A stretch of DNA of 6,168 nt from Hyphomicrobiaceae bacterium (GTDB lineage: Bacteria; Pseudomonadota; Alphaproteobacteria; Rhizobiales; HXMU1428-3), in NCBI GenBank assembly GCA_028285025.1, contig JANQQH010000446.1, forward strand, positions 1-6,168, given 5' to 3'. Both the position numbers and the translations under genes were made by a program. Shown here piece after piece: positions 5,510 to 6,168 of this stretch. Numbering within the stretch: the first letter of the stretch is position 1; each line of letters opens with the position of its first letter. The notes below the pieces were generated by a model. The model worked only from the letters and a program-made list of their open reading frames with translations. It was not told where the DNA came from and did not search any database.

Positions 5510-5601
5510 CAAATACTCCGGCCCTTTTAACATGACGCTTTAGATCTGATTGAGTGAGCAATTAGTAGAAAACTCAACACCACTACAACGCACCTAAAAA
5601 G

Positions 5602-5629
5602 ACAATACTTTACTTCATGCAGGCCTCAA
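5602..5629 (-). promoter_or_regulatory. Possible sigma-70-type promoter for the lipoprotein-GNAT pair
   Basis: On the minus strand TTGAGG (5629-5624) and TATTGT (5607-5602) are separated by 16 bases, four of six matches to each consensus hexamer. It lies about 90 bases before the lipoprotein start, in the gap after the MlaD-type gene. It is weak and could be chance in AT-rich DNA. Confidence 0.22.
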
Positions 5630-5646
5630 TTTATGGCCCATTTCCC

Positions 5647-5665
5647 TAAAGCTCACAAAGCTTTA
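5647..5665. repeat. 7-bp inverted repeat TAAAGCT-N5-AGCTTTA
   Basis: TAAAGCT (5647-5653) and AGCTTTA (5659-5665) are exact reverse complements with a five-base centre, in the gap between the MlaD-type gene and the lipoprotein gene. No T-run follows on either strand, so it is not a standard terminator. It may be a regulator site or a processing hairpin. Confidence 0.35.
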
Positions 5666-5704
5666 AAGAGTTTGCACAAACATACTTTAATTAGATGTTA
5701 ATTA

Positions 5705-6168
5705 CTAGGGATTGTATTCAGGCACTTGAGAACCGCCAAAAATGAAACTTTGCGGGTTTTGATCCATTTTTTCCAAGACCCTATCGAGACTTTGCGCGGC
5801 CCGACGCCCATCTTTTGCAAACAATTCAAACTCTCTTAAAGTGCTTTTGGCCATAGAAATCACCTCTTGAGGGCCATTTCCCAGTGATTTTTCCAAATTA
5901 TCCGCCATCGCCTTAAGAGATCGAGCAGCCGCTTTGGCGTCCTCTAACACTGAATTGCCATCTGCACCAAAAAATCCCGACACCTGATCAACCGCATTAT
6001 CAATTTTTTCCGATGTTGCTTTTAAGCGACTGGAAAGCGCCTTCACATCGGCAATAATTGTGGCCACATCTTCCCGTTTCGTGGCCAAAGTCTCAGAAAA
6101 AAGTTCCGCATTTTTAACCGTTCTGCGGATTGAAGCTTCATTATCAGCAATCACAGTATTGAGCCGTT
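5705..6168 (-). CDS. mlaD: MlaD-type MCE protein, C-terminal part (5' end outside window)
   Basis: MCE proteins of this kind are inner-membrane-anchored periplasmic subunits that pass phospholipids between membranes with an ABC ATPase and permease. The visible 153 residues, ending at TAG 5707-5705, form the long helical region after the MCE domain: repeated Ala/Leu/Lys heptad-like segments (SETLATKREDVATIIADV, then LEDAKAAARSLKAMADNLEK). The end is the characteristic short tail NPQSFIFGGSQVPEYNP, which in alphaproteobacterial MlaD-type proteins closes the chain. The frame is still open at the right edge; a GTG at 6154 is internal. The MCE domain and transmembrane anchor lie outside the window. 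The ABC auxiliary lipoprotein gene downstream on the same strand supports the assignment. Whether the system is called Mla, Ttg2 or a paralogue cannot be decided here. Confidence 0.88.
   Translation of the reverse strand, partial: RLNTVIADNEASIRRTVKNAELFSETLATKREDVATIIADVKALSSRLKATSEKIDNAVDQVSGFFGADGNSVLEDAKAAARSLKAMADNLEKSLGNGPQEVISMAKSTLREFELFAKDGRRAAQSLDRVLEKMDQNPQSFIFGGSQVPEYNP

Noticed and set aside
5349..5543. 64-codon frames on both strands at the 5' end of the lipoprotein gene
   Set aside because: They overlap the lipobox region of a well-supported lipoprotein and contain no domain; the lipoprotein frame explains the sequence.

Overview
This window looks like chromosomal DNA of a moderately AT-rich alphaproteobacterium, plausibly Hyphomicrobiales or a relative. 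This is an inference from gene families: the PurN and Ndk sequences, an MCE/MlaD protein ending in an FGG-x-QVPEYNP tail followed by an ABC auxiliary lipoprotein, and a small S74-like protein of a kind I associate with rhizobia. No mobile element, CRISPR array, tRNA or rRNA was seen.

Layout. The plus strand opens with the 3' part of purN (1-541). A 396-base non-coding stretch follows, carrying a perfect 11-bp inverted repeat, and then a complete soluble cytochrome P450 (938-2305). The 322-base gap after it holds a GC-rich block that reads best as a minus-strand structured RNA ending in an intrinsic terminator (about 2485 down to 2335). A small exported S74-like protein follows (2628-3062). 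It converges on ndk (3137-3559, minus) across a 12-bp stem hairpin.

From 3560 to 3813 is the non-coding region between divergent genes. Next comes a 48-residue ORF that is essentially a signal peptide plus a charged tail (3814-3960). It overlaps a cupin ORF (3957-4307) by ATGA, exactly on an A7 tract. The two frames look like one exported cupin split at the homopolymer. This could be an indel, an assembly error, or slippage or frameshifting.

The right part is a minus-strand cluster: the C-terminal part of an MlaD-type MCE protein (cut by the window edge), an ABC-transport auxiliary lipoprotein, and a GNAT acetyltransferase. The first two fit an Mla-type phospholipid transport system between the inner and outer membranes, whose ATPase and permease would lie beyond the right edge. 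The acetyltransferase is probably co-transcribed without an obvious functional link.

Most genes are ordinary housekeeping or envelope genes. The points worth a second look are the split exported cupin, the candidate ncRNA, the palindrome before the P450, and the free-standing S74-like domain.
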